A stretch of 64,000 nucleotides of DNA from Ophthalmolycus amberensis (lineage: Eukaryota > Chordata > Actinopteri > Perciformes > Zoarcidae). The stretch is from contig JAFEUB010000796.1 of NCBI GenBank assembly GCA_024529925.1, positions 2,042,501 through 2,106,500 on the forward strand, in the 5' to 3' direction. Numbering within the stretch: the first letter of the stretch is position 1; the number at the start of each line of letters is the position of its first letter. Positions 11,704 to 24,700 of the stretch are shown piece after piece. The notes beneath the pieces were generated by a model. That model searched no databases and was not told the DNA's origin. It worked only from the letters and a program-made list of their open reading frames with translations. A program made the translations under genes and the position numbers.

Positions 11704-14001
11704 CTCTTTTAACAGGTGTTGGTTGTAAACAAAAAAGATTCATTTAATTTTATTCAGCCGTTATTTGACCAGGTTTGTCCCATTGAGATCAAAGATATCT
11801 TTTAGCCTTCAACGTTTCAAAAATTAACATTAACATTTAATTGTATCTTGCAGTCTGTAAATTAAATCAAAAAGCTTACTTTACTTATTTAATTCTGATT
11901 TTGGGAACAACAAAATGCAAAAAGTCATGATAACGGACGGTTCTGAAGAATATGGGGAACCTCAACTTAGGTTACATTTATTAAAAAAGTAGTTCGGCTC
12001 TATAGATAATTTTGTTCTTCTAATGTGTGCATGCATGTTCAAGTATTGAACGCGCCGAGTAAACAACAGGTGAGCAGTGAGCATCTCTGAACAGCAACTG
12101 ATCCCAGCAACTGTTGTCTTCTTAACTACATTGTGGAATTGACAATGAGATTGTTCCGTTTATTCACCGTGCAGCTGCCTCAATGCATTTTACAAAGTCA
12201 GCAAAAAACCTTACCGTTATCCACAATTGTGCAAAACATGCTTTCATACATCAGCCATCAGATAGCTTGATGTCAGGATATCTGTTCAACACAACTTACT
12301 ACCCTTTTCTCCATTGAGATAGAGAACAATGACCTAGTTTACAGACAAGGCACGCAGAAGATCAGAGTGACCGTGAATTTTAGGAACGCTCAAAACTGGA
12401 GCTCTTACTGACTGAATACTGAATTCAGACAAAACCAGAGGAATACTGAATTTTACCCAACGTGGTCTCAGCCTCTCTCACTCAGTTCTGGAGGTCACTG
12501 CTCGCTCATCCCAAAGCATTTGTGAATATCTTCTTTCTAAATGATGTATCTTCTAACTTCCTCTTTTAAAACACTCTCTTACAGCTCCATCAAACAAACC
12601 ACCTCTACAAAACAGTATTAGCTAGTTTATTGGTGCTGGCACTCCCTGCACAGATTCTTCAAAATTATTACCTGCCATAAAGTCCAACAACAGAAAACAC
12701 TGTTTTCTATATTTCAAATGTTTTTAAATAAAAGCTGTATGGCACCAGCAAACTCCGGTCAGCTTATCAATTCTGGTCACCCTAAACAGAACTATCACCG
12801 ATGGAGCTGCTATCATGTCAGTAGGCAAACAACCCAAAGACTTAACAGACTGCTGATGTGCCATGCCTGCCAAAGCATTGTTACCAACACAGAGAAATCA
12901 TATTTTGTGAGCAATAAACCTGTTTAACGCTGATCAAACAACCAGCTCCACAGAAAATGAGTCAATGTCCAGTAATCACAGGGTAACACTGCCACACGAG
13001 GCAGGTTACACATCAAACCAGCTGCTTGTATGGAATGAACAGCATTTTTAATCTAGTCGTGCAAATTGAAATACAAAAAGCACTTTATTGCGACTACTTC
13101 ATTGACGTAACTCACACAACTCCATACAAGTCAGAGGCTGACAATAATGCTTTTCCCCCACTTAGCTTCTCCGTAATTACTGAATGATATGACTTGCATA
13201 AGGCATACGACAAACAGGTTTTGCAGCTCAGTTAGTTTGTATGAATGCATGAAGATTGTACCCAACTGAAAGCAGCCTAATTAATTAAGCTGAAAATATG
13301 CAGTTAAAATCTAATTTGTAATATACTGTGAAGGAAAACCTTTCAAGTAAATACAACTGTCAATAGCCAAAACACATGGACTCAAGAGGCCGGGGATGCA
13401 AATGTATACTTCTGTCAAATCTATAGATTTGATTTCTTTAGTCCATGGATCCTCTCATTTGCAGCACTGTGTTCATTTTCCAAATTAAATGGGTCTCTTG
13501 GATAAAGAGCAATAATAAAAGAAACAAATATTACAGCCTGCAGGGCTAACTGTAATGACACGGTTTATAAACCTGACCAACCTATTGGCTTCTAAAATAT
13601 GTCCTGCTTGACTCATCATAGTCTATGTTTGTCAGTGCCTTGAACAGTGTTACTTCCACACTCTTTAGAGCGCCCCAAGTTTCTTTTTCAGATCTACATT
13701 TTTGTGGCATGTCTGAATTGTGCAATTTACTTTAAAACATATCTAACTTGTTTAGTCTAACTATATTTGTTTGACCTATAAGTCACCAGACACTGACCCA
13801 CCATCTCTCTCTCTCTGTCACCATGACCTAAAACATATGACACCATGTCAGGAGAACACAGGCTAATGACAGCGAGTGCTTAAGTCAGTGAATCTGATGT
13901 AGAAATCCGGCTTCATGCCCACTCTGGCAGCGGGTCCTGAGTGATGTTGCGCACGAGGGCAGCGTGACCTTCCTGCTGGCCATTTGGGCAACTTTTACGC
14001 T

Positions 14002-14018
14002 AAAAAAAAAAAAAAAAA
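14002..14018. repeat. Poly-A tract of 17 bases
   Basis: Seventeen consecutive A at the intron side of the cdyl2 CpG-rich region. It could be the tail of a short retroposon, but no body is recognisable before it. Confidence 0.9.
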
Positions 14019-14039
14019 CTGTCGGGAGTCATAATTTAA

Positions 14040-14990
14040 CAAATTTCGCACATCAACCGTGAGAGAAGCTCACACGGACTTGTTTGTACCGCTCGGTAGA
14101 AATAAACTGGTGTCTCGTCGCATGTGCCAAACAGTCACACCGCTGGAAAGGCTGTGATGACTAAATCTATTTTGGCATGGCATGCGCACCTTGAGAGCCA
14201 TCACTCCGTCTGGAGCTATTCACCATGTTCGTCCGCTCAGCGCTGCTGTCACTTTACCACGACTTTCAACTCGGCGGCAGGCTGAGGAGTTCAGCCCGTA
14301 AAATGACACATTATCTATTTACTACGGCCGCGAAGAATTACGTCAAAAGTACATCAGAAGCGACACAAAGTATGAGCAGAAATGAACGAACCTCGTCTTC
14401 GCAAAGCACGAGAAGGGTTAGTTTCGCCTGTTAAAGGGCTTAGTACACCGCTTTTTACAGACGCGACGCCCTCCCCTTTACTTCCTAATTCCATTATTCG
14501 TCAATATTACAGAGCATTTTCCCTGGACAGGCTTTTATCCTACCTCGTAAAGGTCTCCTGAAGCCATTGTGGGGTGCGGACTCCGGCGGCGCCGCGTTCT
14601 TGCCTGCCTTGTTGGCTCTTTTTTTTGGACCCTATACTCTCTCGGTGTTTCGGCGAAAGCCCCGATAGACGGGAATTAGCGAGCAGCCGTGTTATTCTGA
14701 GCAATCCGCAGTAGCAGATCAGCAGACAGTGTCAATCGAGCCCGGCGCTGCGCGATGGATCGTTCGACACTTAACACAAACAAGCATCGGGGCGGTGCTG
14801 TTTACCCAGAGATAAGTGGAGGACAGAAAATTAGTCCCCAGCTAAGAATGCACCGCCCGATGGTCTGCATGCGCCCTCTGTTGCAATCCAACTACTCAAC
14901 GGGAGAGGATATGCTGGAGACAGTTCCTCTCGGCTCACTCTACCGGTCTACTTTACCGTCAACATGATTTAACCGTGATTCAGGAACCGT
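14040..14990 (-). promoter_or_regulatory. cdyl2: CpG-rich promoter region of cdyl2
   Basis: CpG dinucleotides are dense here (for example around 14270-14410, 14580-14600 and 14735-14770) and rare in the flanks, as expected for an unmethylated CpG-island promoter. The region surrounds the cdyl2 start codon, so transcription should begin on its right-hand side, between about 14600 and 14990, and run leftward. No clear TATA box was found at a fixed distance, which fits a CpG-island promoter. The exact start site cannot be read from sequence alone. Confidence 0.75.
14544..14567 (-). CDS. cdyl2: cdyl2 exon 1, first eight codons
   Basis: The start codon of chromodomain Y-like 2 lies at 14565-14567 on the minus strand and begins MASGDLYE, the N-terminus I recognise for vertebrate CDYL2. 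A splice donor GAG|GTAGGA follows at once. Joined in phase 0 to exon 2 (VERIVDK...), it completes the chromodomain. Tyrosine 7, encoded here, is the first residue of the three-residue aromatic cage; the other two (W29 and Y32) come from exon 2 some 10 kb away. The start sits in the context CACAATGG, with G at +4. The exon is far too short for an ORF search and rests on the match of peptide, donor and phase with exon 2. The 5' UTR extends to higher coordinates in the CpG island but its end is unknown. Confidence 0.92.
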
Positions 14991-17660
14991 CCGGAGCAGA
15001 TTCATTGGAACTATTTATAAGCAATGATGACTTACTGGAAGCTACAAACTGTGCTTGTTGACATTTAGGCTTAGGCCTAACCCCTTTTTAGTGTCACCAC
15101 AAAATTGCCATAATTTTGACTATATTCATATAGATATGGATTAATCATTAATTGAACAATGTGCTGACAAGCAAAAGTACAAGATTAAAAACGAGATGTA
15201 AAATTTTACAATCTTCCTGTTGCACCTAATAAAATGACCTCATCCAACAAGGACACATGGCTTCTCATCAACCAAACATTGTCAGTGTTGTACTCCACAG
15301 CTATAGATCCATGTGGTACGGCACCACGTGATTAGCATGTCATCATGACTTATTGGCTAGCTTATTTGTGACTTTAAAATGATGTGGCTCATACTGATGT
15401 GAACAACAAGTAGACCGATACTGAATGTAAATATACTGTCGATCATTATGAGCTGACTTACTGTATGCCTTGTTACTATTCAAATTACAATTTTAAAAGA
15501 TGAACTGACTTGTGCAGTGTGAAAAGCCATCAACGTTTATCCCTTTTTTCATTGACTTTCTTTCTTGTTACATTTTAAATGTTGACCACACATGCCTCTG
15601 CACACATGACCGACCACAAAATCAACAAACCAAGGAAAATCGCCCTTCTTGGACATTATACAACACTGAGATATTCTGATATTCATTTCTGTGTCTCGGA
15701 GTATAAGTGAAAACAAATTCTGCCTGCTTCACACCGTTGCTACTGAGGTCTGGGGCTCAGTGCAGATGACGTGCAACTGTTCTCCAGGCCACACTTTAGA
15801 GCACAACTGTTTCTGTGAGTGTGAGAGTAAACATATTTCACCATGCTGATTAGTAGAAAGGTATGCCATCGTTGTAAAAACAATCGTTGAAGAAAATTAG
15901 CTCTTAATTAAAAAAGAAAGAAGCTAAACAGGACATGATGATGTCACAGCAGAGGTGTAAACTGTTTCCTTATTTCGCCCTTCATTTAATATTTAATGTG
16001 AATCTTGCTTGTTTGGAAGGATTTCAAAGACTGCACAGAAAGACTTGTAGCAGAATGGAAGATGTAAACTGAATTTCCTTTATTCATAAATATTGGAAGT
16101 TCAAGGGCACTTCAAGCTGCTGAACCTAAATATATATTTTAGAATACATTAACATTACCAACATGAATTGAGTGGTCTTGTCAGCGATGCTGTAAAAAAA
16201 CTGCCGACTCTCTCTGATTATCATGATGGAGCTCACATTGTATTATCAAGAGCTCACACTTGCTAAAACACTTCTGTGTTAAAGTATGAGATGATTTCTC
16301 ATGATTAACTATCTATCAGAACCGGAGTCTATATATTTTACAAGTATAGCTGAAAACACTGTTTGGTTTTAAGGTTAAGGTGCAGGCTTAGGGTCAGTTC
16401 AGAAAACAGGTTGGGGTCAGGCATTTAGTTGAAATGGTAAGGCTAGGGCTTGAGGCTATAGGGAATGCAATCAAGGTCCTCACAAGTACATAACTTCAAA
16501 TGTATGTGTGTCTGTGTGAGTGAATAAAAGGCTTCCGGATCCTGTGACACCATTTATCATGGCTAGGGAGACATCTATTATAGTGCACTTAATGTGTGCT
16601 CACCTTTAGCATCTGTCTTTGAAAGCTCTTGGAGACTTCCCCTTGTGTGTTAATAAGCCGAGGAGAGAAATGTTATTGAATGGAAGGAAAAAGAAACATA
16701 GCACTTTCCTCAATGCAGTTAAATTGACAAAAAAAACAAAACAGTTGGAGAAGGTGAGATCATGCTGATTCAGACAATAAAAAAACCCCTGTATTTTCAG
16801 TATACAGCATTTTGTTGCGTAAGAGCAGTCTTTACTGTGGGAAGGATGAGGAAATGGCTAAACAGGAAGTGTTGTCTGGATAGATTTCAGTTAGCTGTTT
16901 ATCAGGAGACAGCTAAATACTTTATCCATTGGGGGAAAATAAGCTATTTATAATAAAAGAACACAACAGTTGGATTGAAGTTATCCAGATTATGTTTCCC
17001 AATAAAGACCAAATGCTGCATTTTGCCGTATATATTTTTCTAGTTGACACATTTATCTGCTTATTTCAAATGATGCAGGTCATTTACCCTACAACTGTGA
17101 AAAAGGGAAATTAATGATCTATTTTTCTATAGTCACAGAGATGTTATTTCCTCTTTCATTAGTCAGTTGTTATTTTCTGTTGTGACAGGTGGGATTGTGA
17201 CTTGTCTGTCATGTTTATCTGACCTGACGGCACAGTATAGGGACACGAATAATTTCACTTACAATATCCTTATTATTGATACTCAATACTTTAACTTAAA
17301 TGTTCACCTCGCATTGAATGACATGACAATTATCAAGCGATGAATATTTGTTGTTTCTGGCTTTCGATTTTACTTTTAAATCATCATCAGTGATGATTAT
17401 TAAATGAACTTCATGTTTTTAGCCGTTGTGCAATGCCGATTCATTCTCATGTTACGACCAAGAGTTCAGATGTTCTGTTCTTGTGTGTAAAAGAAGCAGT
17501 GTGTAGTGTGTACTCTGAAGCAGTGCGTTTCTGAAAATACCATCTTCATGAATAAATGATAATGTGAAGAGCAATTCATTATTTACAATGTGTTTACATT
17601 TTATTGTTTGTTGAGTTTTCTGGATCTTACAAATCAAATTGAACATTATGGTATACCTTT
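14991..17660. other. Non-coding flank upstream of cdyl2
   Basis: AT-rich sequence without recognisable exons or repeats. Short open frames near 16762-17114 have no family resemblance. Confidence 0.5.
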
Positions 17661-17698
17661 ATGGTAATCAAACAAGAGAACACTTGTTTGATTATCAT
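17661..17698. repeat. Hairpin-forming inverted repeat
   Basis: A 16-bp arm (ATGGTAATCAAACAAG) and its complement (15 of 16 matches) are separated by the 6-base loop AGAACA. The pairing does not extend convincingly beyond the arms, so it is shorter than a normal microRNA precursor stem. It could be a remnant of a short palindromic element. Confidence 0.8.
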
Positions 17699-18030
17699 AA
17701 TTTTCAAGTGAGTTGAACTTACATCATTAAGTTATGGTCGTACTCTGCATTTAACAAGACCTTTTATCATTATTGTTACAAAATAAACACAAGATTAGGG
17801 AGAAATCATGTTTATAGTCAGAAGAAACTCACGTTGACTGTTCTACAATCACTCATTTAAATGGCATTTCATGGCCAGTTATAGTAAACATATAATATCC
17901 CAAATAATTTAAACATTTTGGACCAATTACGGACCAAATAACTTGATGGTTAAGAAATTGTGAGCTGAAATTCCTGGTCTAATTTAAATCTCTTATGCAG
18001 TTTGTCACACATCAATCCCCAAGCCAAACT

Positions 18031-18082
18031 CCTTGTACTGTATGTGTAACATACTTGGCAATAAACCGTTTCTGATTCTGAA
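18031..18082 (+). repeat. Retroposon 3' tail
   Basis: The sequence around CATACTTGGCAATAAACC followed by TTTCTGATTCTGAAAC matches a common 3' end of teleost non-LTR retroposons, which finish in short TTCTGA-like repeats. The body upstream is not recognisable. Confidence 0.5.
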
Positions 18083-19911
18083 ACATCCTGCTAACTAACA
18101 AAAAACAACAACAACATACGGTCATGAAAATATAAGCTCCTTAATATAATATGATATTAAAAAGTGATAATTCTTAAATAATACTTTGATAGGTTGGATC
18201 AAGTTGCCCTGAGTGGATTTATTTTGCTGGAATGACCAGCTTCTTGTCTATCACATTGCTTATCATTACCTCACCTTTTCATACCTTACATCTTAAGAAA
18301 GAAACATCCTCAGTGCATCTGAGAGTATTGCTGCTTTGACATCCTCCCTCTAAATAACTCCCTCCACTTGGACTACCACCACTCAAACAGTCCACACTGC
18401 CAGCTCTGTGCTGCTCGCTGTCACTGTCGTGTCTTCGCACTGCTACAGCTGCTTGTTTCTCACACGTTCTCCTCTTCAAAATTTCTTGCCACCTGAGCTG
18501 GCGAGGACATCTGGACTGCTGTGGTTTACCTCCCATGTTGCGAACCATTCTCTCCAGGTGCTGTAAGAAAGTCTCTGTGTTTTCTGTGCTTAAAACTCAT
18601 TCCTGGGTGTGGCCGCTTAGATGTTTGCACGTAATGATGAATTTTATCATCGCCAACCTACAATCATATTAGGTCAATCACAGTGAGAACATTTCCACTC
18701 AGTTCTTTCCCTTGTATGTCAACTAGCATTGACCCAGCACTTGGAAGTTTATTTGTACCTCATTGAACAACTGTGTACTGTTGTTTAAGGCTACACCTTA
18801 AGAATGTAGAGGAATTGATAGTCTTTACTCTGGTTGAGGTCCATCCTCAAGAGTGACGGATTATATATAGGAGAGAAGATATCTTGCGATGGTACAAAGC
18901 GTTCAGACTGTTGTCAATCAGTATGATTATCCTAGGAAGACAAGTTGAAATCGCTAACTAATGCTGTATTTATGGGAATCAGTGATCATCAGCCAATGAA
19001 ACCCCCCCCTTCTCTGTCATTGTGACAACAATTCTGTCAACTAACACTTGAATTCTGCTCACTTGTCCAACCACCATCACCGTCTATCTAGTTGTACTAA
19101 TAGTTAAATAGTTTTGTAACAGCCACTAGTTAGCTTACTTTTCATGATTTATGTCCCTTGACCCGTCTTACCAATGAAAATAACATGCTTTTAATGCGAA
19201 GGCGTGTTTGAGTGTAAGAGTACAGGCAAGTCTACACGGTCATCAGATGGAGACCCTCTCAATATTTAATCAGACTTTTGGGAAGGTAGATACTTTTATA
19301 TTCTCTTTAAAATACAACTTTATTCTCATAATATTATGACTTTTGCCTCAAAATATCACAACTTTATTCTTGACTACTCAAGGAAATGTTTTGAATGTGC
19401 AGAAAGTTTGGAACATAATGGGAAATCTTGCTGTACCCCATATGAGCTATTAAAGTCCAGGGTTTATAAATTACTATAATTAATGAATAGGTGCCACATG
19501 CACATTTAAAGAGGTTACTTCCTCAAATAATTGACCCCAGAGATGGGGGAAGACTCACATGTGTCGACTCAGCAGAGATTATATTAAGGGAGAAAAGTTG
19601 ATGTACAGGAGAATAAGTATTGCAGAAAAACACACAGAATACTTGAGAGCCTTGCTGAATTCCATTGCATTATATTTTCTATATTTGAATCATCACCTAC
19701 AGCCTTTTTCTTTTTTTCCAGCATAAGTAAAGACAATTCCACCATAAATTGACGCAATCATTCACCAGAATGCAGGAAATTAAGTGTTTGACGCTCAAAA
19801 TGTTCTGAGGAGGACCCCCTCAACCCTCGCTTCATATATTCCCCCCCAATATTGAAACAAAACCTACACCCTTGCTAGCCATTAACACACCTTAAGGTTA
19901 GTGGGCCTTGG
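18083..19911. other. Non-coding, nothing recognised
   Basis: No exon-like or transposon-like segment was seen. The 89-codon minus-strand frame at 18279-18548 shows no domain. Confidence 0.45.
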
Positions 19912-20362
19912 TGTCACGATCAGGCTTTGCCTTCTGTGTTCTGTGTGTGTCTTTGTGTAGCTCCACACCCTCCTCACTCTACCTGTCAGCCACTCCCTCA
20001 GCACCAGCCTAACTCCCTTCACCTGCCGCTGATCACTAATCAAGCACTCCCTCATCAGCACAACTCCCCTCACCTGTTCAAGCCACTATTTAAACCCCTG
20101 CCTCTCAGGCACTCACATGCCAGATCATTGTCATGTCTACCCGGCCGTTTGGCTTGTCCGGTTCCCCGGCTGCTTGCCCTGTTCCCCGGCTGCTTGCCCT
20201 GCTGGATTTCCCCCTTCGTCTCTTGTCTCGTCCGTGAATTCACTGTGTTCCTGTAAGTTTCCTGTTCTGATTTAAGTTTCCTGTTCTGATTTAAGTTTCC
20301 ATTAAATTCCACTTCACTCTACTTCTGGTCTGTGTTTGAGTCCTCCATCATGCCCCGTGACA
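19912..20362 (+). mobile_element. Solo LTR, Ty3/Gypsy-like
   Basis: This 451-bp element begins TGTCACGATC and ends CCCGTGACA, the usual TG...CA LTR boundaries with a short inverted TGTCACG/CGTGACA end. It is flanked by CTTGG and CATGG, a 4-of-5 match to a 5-bp target duplication. Inside are a TATA-like TATTTAAA near 20089, a 20-bp unit starting TTCCCCGGCTGC repeated twice (about 20162-20201) and a 19-bp unit with TTTCCTGTTCTGA repeated twice (about 20256-20293). No internal gag-pol or second LTR is present, so it is a recombined solo LTR. The frames over it are not genes. Confidence 0.8.
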
Positions 20363-21449
20363 CATGGAACTAAATCCATCAAATGTCCATAGAGATTCTG
20401 TAAAGTCTTACAAGTACACAAAAAACTATTTACTATATATATGTAGGCCTTAAAAAGTGACTGCATACTTAAACATGTTTTTTAATCTGTAAACTAAATA
20501 ATATGGCTGTACTTTGATGAAACATGTGGTTGAAAATGGCTCAAAACACCATCCAATCTTGCAAGGCCAATTCTAAAATAGAGTTGACAGTTTAGAACTA
20601 ATCTGTCATGAAATAAAATAATGTTAACACCCTCTAATCAGACTTCCCTCCTCGCCTCTCCCCACAGTGCTTCTTCCGTAACCAGTGTGTAGCATTACAA
20701 TCACAGCACAATAAAGTCCAATTCTGGGGACTGGAAATCAAGCACATTACAAAATCTGGTGCGTCAGCGGTAATGACTGATTATTAGTCCATAAAGAATG
20801 TATTATATCAATGTGCTTTCCTACGCTGTGACAAGAGTGCGTAGATGAAGTCTTTTAATTTGACCCATTTAGCAGCTGGCTAGTAAGCTAGCTGACGTTA
20901 GCTTGCCAATTCCACCACGCTTTCATGCTCATGTTAGAGAAAATGAGCTGAACAGCAGGCTGGTGGTCCCTGCTGCCCTCACTAGAAGGCTATAGTCGGA
21001 GGGAGGGCAGATGGCCGCTCAGGAGACAGAGGTGTGCTGAATTCACAGCTGCGACGCTCTGTCTCCAAAACTGGTGCCCGCTCTCTTCTCCGCAAATTAG
21101 TCTCCCGGCGGCAGGGGGTGATGCAGAGGGACCGTAGGGTGCAACTTGTTTCATTTGAAAGAGTAAATTCAATACCCCATGACATATCATGCCCATACTG
21201 AAGCACACGCCAACTGTGCGTCGAAGATTTTGTCATACGGAAGTGGGTTTGGTTTAAACTCTCAGCCCATGTCCAATTATTTGCATTTTTTCAAAACTGT
21301 GCAGTGGGTGAGGCTACACTTTAAGTTTGTTAGAAGGAGAAGGCAACATTTTACTCCATCCACTGCCTTTACAGTTCTATTAATAATTGACTGTCAAGTC
21401 AATTAGAAGTGCAGATTTAAAATATAAGGCCAGACCTGTTTGCATGGTT
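20363..21449. other. Non-coding, nothing recognised
   Basis: A short CpG-richer patch lies near 20970-21130, with overlapping minus-strand frames and no recognisable protein. A motif with AGCTAGCTGACGTTAGCTTG occurs near 20888-20910. Confidence 0.4.
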
Positions 21450-21775
21450 GTCTATTGCCCCTCCAAGAACCATTTATCCTGTTGAGGGCCAATCCCAGCT
21501 GACATTGGGCAAAGACAGGGTACACCCTGGACAGGTCGCCAGACTATTGCATTCAAACAGTTTATGCTCGCACCCTCACCCAAGAGTAATTTAGAGTCAT
21601 CAATTAACCTAAGGTAACTGTCTGTGGCTTGGACTGTGAAGGGAAGCTGGAAAACCCAGAGATAACCCACGCTACCACGGGGAGAACATGCAACCGTTTC
21701 CCCGTCTAGCCCGGGAATAGAACACTGGCCCCTCTTGCTGTGAGGCGACAGTGCTAGCCACCACACCACTGTGTT
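21450..21775 (-). repeat. SINE-like teleost dispersed repeat
   Basis: On the minus strand the sequence begins with a tRNA-like head (GTGGTGGCTAGCACTGTCGC, then GTTCTATTCCCGGG, a degenerate B-box). It continues with the body common in fish genomes (GCATGTTCTCCCCGTGG, CAGTCCAAG, GACCTGTCCAGGGTGTACC, CCAATGTCAGCTGGGAT) and ends CAACAGGATAAATGG. The 105-codon frame 21452-21769 is simply this repeat. The family is recognised from general knowledge of fish repeats; its formal name was not confirmed. Confidence 0.8.
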
Positions 21776-24700
21776 CTTTCTAATCTACCACGGTTATTGC
21801 GAACTGTGATAATGCAAATGCTTGACACGGTGCGCCTGAGAGGGCAGCACCCACGTATCTGCAACTATGGATAAAGGTCTAGTAGATCGTGTTCAATGCA
21901 GACACTTTGACAGGTGTATATAACATTAAAACTGGCACTGCTTTCAAGTGCCGGCAGTGTGACAGTGAGCCAGCATGCACAATTCTAAGACCAAGCTATA
22001 ACTCATATTTTTCAACTGACATCAAAATATGGTTTGCAGAGATGTAAATCAAACCGTCTGTCTAATTAGCCAAAGTAAGTGAAATCACCTTTGTGGAAGT
22101 CCAATGCATGGCCTTTGAATATGAACTAAATAGTCATAATCATTCATTTATGGGCATTACATTCAGGATTTAAAAAAATATTTTTGCAAGAGATGTTTAC
22201 GGAAACTGTCACTGTTTTATCCAGGAGCCAGTGCATCACACGACCTGCAGTTTTGACTGTGGCCACTATGTCAAAGCAGCAGAACAGCTCAGTGCTATGC
22301 CAGTTAAAACCAGTTAGGACACCCTTCTGCTGGACATGGTTAACCCAAACCCAGTTGAAGGCAGTGAATTATATTGTTAATCAATTTTCCTGTCTTAAAC
22401 ATCACTATATGGTGTTAAAATGTTGTATAATATGTGAAAAGGCTCCATTAGCCTGGACTTAGGCCAGAGTCAAAGTGCAGCTGCATCAACTGCAATCAGA
22501 CCTCACAGTAGAGCAGCTAGAGGGGTGAAGGCAAGAACAAAGATGATCATACCCCGCAAACCTCCTCAGATAAATACCCTCAATCATTCACCACTAACTT
22601 AACTCAAGCAAGCCATGTCAACACAAATTACACAACGGCATCTCACTTGCTGCTGTGGAGCTGATGAAGGGCAGCTGAGGAGATCTCTGATGCAACTGCA
22701 AAGAAAAAATGACCTGGAGTGGGATTTTGTAAATTTGCAGAATCAGATCATTAATTAATAGGACACAAGGACAGATCAGCAAGGCCACCATTAAAGTAGT
22801 ATAGGCTATTGCATGGATCAAATAATAACCATTCACATAAATCATTTCATGTTTTCATTTATTAAATTAAATTTTGCAGTATGGCTGGAAACCTTACGAA
22901 ACTAACGTTATACCTGAAGATCTCCATTGATCCTGTGTGGTGCTCATTGGAGTGACTGCAAAAAGTGATTTGTATGGTATTTCTTAATTTACTTAGACAT
23001 GTTTGATAACATGTTTAACATAAAGCCCAACAGTGTGATTTTGTTTTCTTGTACACAGCACTTTTATTGTAGGCCTTTTTCATGGCAGCCAATATGACTT
23101 GTTACACCAGTAAACACGCACAGGTGGACGTTAATAAGAAGGGCCTTTTGTAACAGTCCCGCAAAGCCAAGCAAGTTTGAAGACATGTAAAATTACCAAC
23201 AGTTCTTGTCGTGTTATATAAATGTATGCTAAAAAAAGGGCCATTCTGACCAATACTTGCGCATAGCGATAGTGGAGGCCATGTTGATGTTCCCTAATGT
23301 TAGCCCCTGCTGGTGACAGCGCGCAAAGGAGTCAACTAACATGCGCAACCAGTTCCCTGGCCTTTTCAGGTTTGGAGATGTGGTTTGAAGACTGAACTGA
23401 ACTGTCTCATGTGACGGTGGAGGAGCAACAAGGCAAACGACCAGATTGAAGCACCTGTCGGGTAAGACCGCTGGCTTTGATCATGTGAATTGCTGGTTTA
23501 ATGAGCAGTGTAAGGTTTTGGGCTCAATGCTTTTGTTAACTTGTTAAAGAAGGTATGTGTGAGACACTTGAAGGTATGTTGTTGTAATTCAGGTTTGTTG
23601 GAGCTAGAGGTGGCAGACTTTGGATGGTGGGAAGAGCATTTTTATTTCTTCAACAGGTGGTTTGTGAGCGATTCACCGATGTGCACAGAGGCATTTGCTG
23701 TGTCTCCGTTTGATAACCTGCAGCTGATTTTAATTTGACAAATCTTGCATTGATGCATATGCTACTGGTGCTTGGGTGGTGCGTTGTCCTTTTGTATTTG
23801 TGTTGTTTTGGCAAACAGCATGGATTTTATATTGGCCATCAGTGTTACAGGTTGTTTGAGGTCTGTGTGTTGGCCCACAGGCCTCCGTGGTCTTACTCTG
23901 TTGTTGCAGTGGCTGTCAGAGAAGCTAGAGTTTGTGTTTCCCATGTGTACATGTTCTTCAATAATCTATGGTTGTGTTTGTGCAGGCAGTTTTCTCAAAT
24001 TAACTATGCTGCAGAATGGAATGATGCATATCTTCTGAAATCAGCTATTTGAACATTGGTGTGTTGTCTGAAAAATTACGAGTTTCTTTGTCGTTTTGAT
24101 AACCTTGATTCAGGTGTGAGTGCTGGAAAGTCCTTGAATTTTGAAATATGGTCTTTGAGTGTGACATTTTCTCACGTTCTTTATGTTTATTTACTCAGAT
24201 CGTTAAATGACTGAATGAATTGGTGTAATTGCTGCAGTACATTGTACAGTATAGTTACATGTTAACATTTTGCTATTTTCTCTGCTCCAGTTATTGCTGA
24301 TACCACCATTACCATTAAAACTGTAATCATGCCTTAATCCAGACAAGGGCAGTCATTTGTATGTGTGAGTGTCTGTGGATGTCTGGCAAAGCTGCAGCTC
24401 AGCAAAGAAATGCTGGTATTTATTAATATATTTATATGTAGTGTGTATTCCTTCTTGAAATACCCAATACACTCCTCTGTTGCTGATGTGGAATAAAATA
24501 GCCTCCTCATCAACACAAACGTCCTCTCCAGCCAGATATAGCACCCTACAACACATGCTGTTCAACTCTATTTGTTTGGGAAACTTCACCATCAAAGCAC
24601 AATATCACCTGAAATCATTAAAGGAAGGATTTTAGTTCAAAAACAAGTTTTATCAGTTTACATTATTTTGTATGTACAAAATTAGAAACTAAAAAAAGGC

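Larger units (their letters stand above)
4532..14543 (-). other. cdyl2: cdyl2 intron 1
   Basis: This roughly 10 kb phase-0 intron separates the eight-codon first exon from exon 2. Its donor is GAG|GTAGGA at 14543 and its acceptor is TATGTTCAG at 4532, preceded by a T-rich tract. It contains simple repeats, a decayed retroelement near 8.8-9.6 kb, a second repeat-like patch near 9.6-10.1 kb and an L2 reverse-transcriptase fragment at 11.4-11.7 kb. I see nothing recognisable in 4532-5340, 5380-7790, 7930-8780, 10150-11397 and 11704-14000. Confidence 0.85.

Noticed and set aside
14225..14434. Plus-strand ORF in the cdyl2 CpG region, possible divergent gene
   Set aside because: CpG-rich DNA has fewer stops, the peptide is not recognisable, and it lies inside intron 1 next to the donor.
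14755..14967. Plus-strand ORF divergent from cdyl2
   Set aside because: It lies in the CpG island with no family resemblance; a bidirectional promoter is possible but nothing in the peptide supports a gene.
17661..17698. Hairpin considered as a microRNA gene
   Set aside because: The stem is about 16-18 bp with a 6-base loop, too short for a normal precursor.
19927..20312. Overlapping ORFs at 20 kb
   Set aside because: They lie within the solo LTR and encode only LTR sequence.
21452..21769. 105-codon minus-strand ORF
   Set aside because: It is the body of a SINE-like dispersed repeat.
23541..24052. Cluster of overlapping plus-strand ORFs that could be exons
   Set aside because: No conserved residues, no coherent splice sites, and overlapping frames are equally open.
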